The notes under the pieces are model-generated. The model did no database searches. It saw only the letters and a list, made by a program, of their open reading frames with translations, and was not told where the DNA came from. Of a DNA stretch of 42,694 bases, positions 40,394 to 42,694 are shown piece after piece. The position numbers were made by a program, and so were the translations under genes. The stretch is from a virus. Position 1 is the first letter of the stretch, and every line of letters starts with the position of its first letter. The stretch covers positions 1 to 42,694 of the IMG/VR virus record IMGVR_UViG_3300035698_005380; one strand, 5' to 3'.

Positions 40394-41392
40394 TTATTCC
40401 GCGAATTTACGACTGAGCATTGCGTCGAGTGGTGCGTTACCTGCGACTGGCGCTGCGCTCATTCCGCCTGATGGTTGTTGTGGCGGCGTACCAGTAAATG
40501 ATTGACGGCGAGTTTGAACCTCACGTAGTCGATCTACTTCGCCTGTTTGCGTACCATTCTTGAAGTCCTGAGCAACGCGCATAGTGAGGACGGGATCAAG
40601 GAAGTCTTCCATTGTGTAGCCACGCTCTGATGCGAACATCATAAAATCGCTTTCGGCTTCGTCCGGTAGACCTAGTTTTTGTTGCACTCGTGAAAGGTTG
40701 TTTGCTACACGCTGCTTTGCGTTAGATATATTTTGTTGTCCAGCCTGTTCTGCCGCACCTTTACCTACATCGAGCATACCTTGTGAGCGACCAAGAACCT
40801 GTTGCATCATCTGCATCATCTGCATCATCTGAGTTCCAGTGTTCTTGTTACCCTCAAGCATTTCTTTGTACATTGGGGGTAGCGATGCTGCATTGTCTTT
40901 TTCCCATGCTTCAAACTGTTTTGATATGTCATCAGCTTGCATGGGCTTTTGATCGCCCTGCTTGTTAGGTCGCTGATCTTCACCACCCATTTGTGGATTA
41001 TGTCGATTCGCCATCTCGATTAAAGACCGCGCAAACTTCTCCGGTGTTAGGCCAGGATTTGCTTTCATTGCGCCATTGGCTAGATCAAGGATAGGTCGCA
41101 TAGCCGAATTCATTTCATTCATCTGGCCGTAGCGTTCAAATGTTCCTGTGATCTGCTTTTCAGATAACTCACGTTCGTCGTCTTCACCAAACTTAACTTT
41201 ATACATAATTGGTGGTAGTTGAGCGTTGTCTGCTTCTGTTTTTGGTGCGCCTTTTGTCGTTGCTTTGTCAATAACGGGAACAACACTTTCCTGTGGTGCT
41301 GGGGCTTTTGCTGTTGTTGGTTCAGGGCCAAGTTTACCGCCGGACATGGCAGACATTGCTTGAGCTATTTGTTCTGGGTTTTGCTGGTTCAT
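40394..41392 (-). CDS. Capsid scaffold / assembly protein (332 aa)
   Basis: Directly before the capsid gene. The protein is helical, rich in Gln, Met, Glu and Lys, and without cysteine, typical of scaffolds. A Met/Gln run near residue 190 (MMQMMQMMQQ) is coded by a short GAT-type repeat. The C-terminal 70 residues are basic and disordered, a usual capsid-binding tail. AGGAAA lies before the ATG, and the gene overlaps the previous one by four bases (ATGA). No protease domain is visible, so it is not a fused maturation protease. Confidence 0.7.
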   Translation of the reverse strand: MNQQNPEQIAQAMSAMSGGKLGPEPTTAKAPAPQESVVPVIDKATTKGAPKTEADNAQLPPIMYKVKFGEDDERELSEKQITGTFERYGQMNEMNSAMRPILDLANGAMKANPGLTPEKFARSLIEMANRHNPQMGGEDQRPNKQGDQKPMQADDISKQFEAWEKDNAASLPPMYKEMLEGNKNTGTQMMQMMQMMQQVLGRSQGMLDVGKGAAEQAGQQNISNAKQRVANNLSRVQQKLGLPDEAESDFMMFASERGYTMEDFLDPVLTMRVAQDFKNGTQTGEVDRLREVQTRRQSFTGTPPQQPSGGMSAAPVAGNAPLDAMLSRKFAE

Positions 41393-41691
41393 TTAATATT
41401 TCCTGTGAGAGCTGCGTCTGCTGCGTCTGACCTTTGCAGGGCTTGTTGATTTAAGAAGAAACGGAGTAGCACCTCTGGAACATTCTTAAAATTACGAGAT
41501 GCGTGGATTGCTCCACGGCGAAAATGTATTTCTCGGTCGGTCATTGTTGGGTCGGAACCCATATCATCTACCGCCTTGTTGGAGTCATACATAAGGGATT
41601 CTTCGATCAACTCCCAAGCTAATGAGCCTTTTAATTCTTCCAGAGACTTAACAGCCTCACTCGGTTTGATGGTATCAATTAGTCTTTTCAT
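41389..41691 (-). CDS. Small structural-region protein (100 aa)
   Basis: The ATG at 41689-41691 is preferred to a TTG at 41737-41739, which would overlap the upstream gene; neither has a good ribosome binding site, so the start is uncertain. The product is helical and charged (EIHFRRGAIHASRNFKNVPE in the middle), with no recognised family. The stop overlaps the scaffold start (ATGA), so it probably belongs to head assembly or packaging. Confidence 0.55.
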   Translation of the reverse strand: MKRLIDTIKPSEAVKSLEELKGSLAWELIEESLMYDSNKAVDDMGSDPTMTDREIHFRRGAIHASRNFKNVPEVLLRFFLNQQALQRSDAADAALTGNIK

Positions 41692-41716
41692 AGGTGATTG
41701 AGAAGTTACAGGGGAG

Positions 41717-41899
41717 TTAAGAAGGTGTCGTCCCGTCAAGGAACTTATTTACACTATTTTGCTTTGCGTAACCTTGTTTGATGGCTCGCTCACGAGCTTT
41801 GTTACCGCAATAGCGTTTACCATCAGGCATGTACTGGAAACACGATTGACCAAATGCATTCTTGCCAGCAAACTTTACTTTATCTTCTGGTTTTGCCAC
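41717..41899 (-). CDS. Small basic hypothetical protein (60 aa)
   Basis: The best start is the GTG at 41897-41899, which overlaps the TAG of the previous gene (TAGTG) and has AAAGGA upstream; a TTG at 41923 is the longer alternative. The product is basic with two cysteines and an Asn-Lys-Ala-Arg-Glu-Arg helix. No family recognised. It sits in the coupled run of small genes leading to the scaffold. Confidence 0.55.
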   Translation of the reverse strand: MAKPEDKVKFAGKNAFGQSCFQYMPDGKRYCGNKARERAIKQGYAKQNSVNKFLDGTTPS

Positions 41900-42234
41900 T
41901 ACTGGAATCCTTTGTCGATCCAATATTTTGGGTAGTTTAAATCTTTTATTGTAAGTTTTTTGTTAAGGAGAAGTAACGTAATATAGCGAATTGTTGTTTT
42001 CCTTATAGTTCTAAAATCATTTACGTAAACACAAGTATTAGCTTTATTTTCTCGTACTTGGTTATCTTCTTTTGCTGATCCCCACATACTATTATCTGCG
42101 TACTCCCTACCTTCGTTATCTTTCCAGTTTTTAAATGATGCTTTCTTTACTTTAAAAATATAGACCATGTAGGTAGCCAACAATACCAAGACTAAGGATA
42201 TAAAAGTTAACGCTTGAGTTACAAATAAAGCCAT
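41899..42234 (-). CDS. Single-span membrane protein (111 aa)
   Basis: Residues about 5-27 are a hydrophobic segment (ALTFISLVLVLLATYMVYIF) followed by a basic stretch, giving a protein anchored at its N-terminus with the rest in the cytoplasm. The tail is basic and polar with a second, weaker hydrophobic patch near residues 83-92 (YITLLLL). GAGGG lies about nine bases before the ATG. No family recognised. Membrane proteins in this position are sometimes superinfection or ejection factors. Confidence 0.55.
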   Translation of the reverse strand: MALFVTQALTFISLVLVLLATYMVYIFKVKKASFKNWKDNEGREYADNSMWGSAKEDNQVRENKANTCVYVNDFRTIRKTTIRYITLLLLNKKLTIKDLNYPKYWIDKGFQ

Positions 42235-42236
42235 AG

Positions 42237-42617
42237 CTATAGTCCCTCAGTTATATGAATATCAAGTAATTCAGTGGCATCTGTACAAGCATCAATCGCC
42301 GTCTGTACCACTGCATCAGCATCACGTATAGCTACTCGATCAGACTCAGCTTGTGTTGCGTCTTGGCTTGGTATCTGCTTCATTATGACTTCATCGTGAG
42401 GTGCAAAGTCCTTTTCTCGTTTTGCTCTGCGTAACTCATGTGCAATCTCCTTTGCTAAAGGTAAATCAGTTGCCACCGCGTCACCTGTGATGCGCCATGC
42501 GCTACGGAAGGCTCTATCAGGTACTGACTCCACCTCCTTCCATGTTGCACCTTCAGGGATGCTAGATTGCTTTGAGCAAGTGGCGACTGTGTTGTCTTCT
42601 TGTTGATATACGTACAT
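42237..42617 (-). CDS. Hypothetical phage protein (126 aa)
   Basis: The sequence contains VPDRAFRSAWRITGDAVATD followed by a helix KEIAHELRRAKREKDFAPHD, a pattern (DRxFRxAW) found in small phage proteins of unknown role. The N-terminus is short and polar; the last 45 residues form a helix rich in Ala and Asp. The start overlaps the stop of the unfinished gene at the right edge (TAATG), and it is followed by the membrane protein gene two bases on. It is part of the leftward late operon. Confidence 0.55.
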   Translation of the reverse strand: MYVYQQEDNTVATCSKQSSIPEGATWKEVESVPDRAFRSAWRITGDAVATDLPLAKEIAHELRRAKREKDFAPHDEVIMKQIPSQDATQAESDRVAIRDADAVVQTAIDACTDATELLDIHITEGL

Positions 42618-42694
42618 TAATGCTTCCTCAAATAGTTAATAGCCTTCTCAAGAAGCCCTATATCATCTTTAAAATGGCCTAAAGCAAAGTTACA
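42617..42694 (-). CDS. C-terminal end of a leftward gene, cut by the window edge
   Basis: On the minus strand the last 78 bases are open and read 25 residues ending in LEKAINYLRKH before TAA at 42617-42619, which overlaps the next start. Only this tail is visible; it is helical. The gene continues beyond the window, on the side where the portal and terminase are expected. Confidence 0.5.
   Translation of the reverse strand, partial: CNFALGHFKDDIGLLEKAINYLRKH

Noticed and set aside
1-42694. CRISPR arrays, insertion sequences or transposases
   Set aside because: No regularly spaced direct repeats and no transposase motifs or terminal inverted repeats were noticed in the window.

Overview
The window is a stretch of a temperate tailed-phage genome, most likely with podovirus morphology, probably infecting a gammaproteobacterium. 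It was probably sequenced as phage and not as an integrated prophage. An intact attP-like site (the 3' half of a tRNA-Ser(GCU) gene) sits next to a tyrosine integrase, with phage genes on both sides. No terminase large subunit or portal is visible; they probably lie beyond the right edge, because the right-hand end is the upstream part of a leftward late operon that is already running. Both ends cut genes: base 1 falls on the second base of a start codon, and the last 78 bases are the tail of an unfinished leftward gene.

Layout. (1) 1-6543, rightward: tiny ORFs, then a tightly overlapping operon built around a MoxR/CobS-like AAA+ ATPase and a CobT-like VWA protein with a metallopeptidase-like N-terminus. 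Small genes, one of them a membrane protein, lie between and after these two. (2) 6544-8464, rightward: a promoter with an 18-bp palindrome just after it, two small genes, a LuxR-type HTH protein and the integrase. (3) 8465-8935: the attachment region, with a tRNA-Ser 3' segment, a transcription terminator matched to the tRNA strand and six copies of an AGGTGT-type site. (4) 9207-12952, leftward: small genes, a Holliday-junction-resolvase-like nuclease, an HTH/zinc protein, a structured non-coding stretch, a primase-polymerase/helicase and a small Cro-like protein. (5) 12960-13050: a divergent promoter region carrying a second copy of the 18-bp palindrome. (6) 13052-17215, rightward: a recombination and nucleotide-metabolism cassette (Sak4-like ATPase, SSB-like protein, DUF3310 protein, Cas4/RecB-like nuclease) and small accessory genes, one of them a secreted repeat protein. 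(7) 17275-42694, leftward: the morphogenesis and lysis operon. Read in its own direction it holds small genes, scaffold, major capsid protein (SU10/DUF5309 type), connector, tail-stabilisation protein, tail fibre, a Hint-domain virion protein, three internal virion/ejection-type proteins, a basic micro-protein, a DUF5675 endolysin candidate, a 3TM holin, a coiled-coil membrane protein and a 2896-residue polyvalent protein.

How it fits together. Integrase and attP support lysogeny in the host tRNA-Ser(GCU) gene. The primase-helicase and the recombination cassette are read divergently from one shared control region that probably acts as the lytic switch. The late operon runs leftward. The capsid gene sits between two strong intrinsic terminators, so it looks like a separately controlled unit. 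The 2896-residue protein, with two HExxH motifs and an ADP-ribosyltransferase signature, is probably packaged and ejected into the cell to act on host targets.

The most unusual items are the Hint domain at the front of a virion protein, the polyvalent ejected protein, the AAA+/VWA module, and the shared short sites that link attP and several promoters. All functional calls come from reading motifs and gene order; no database search was run.
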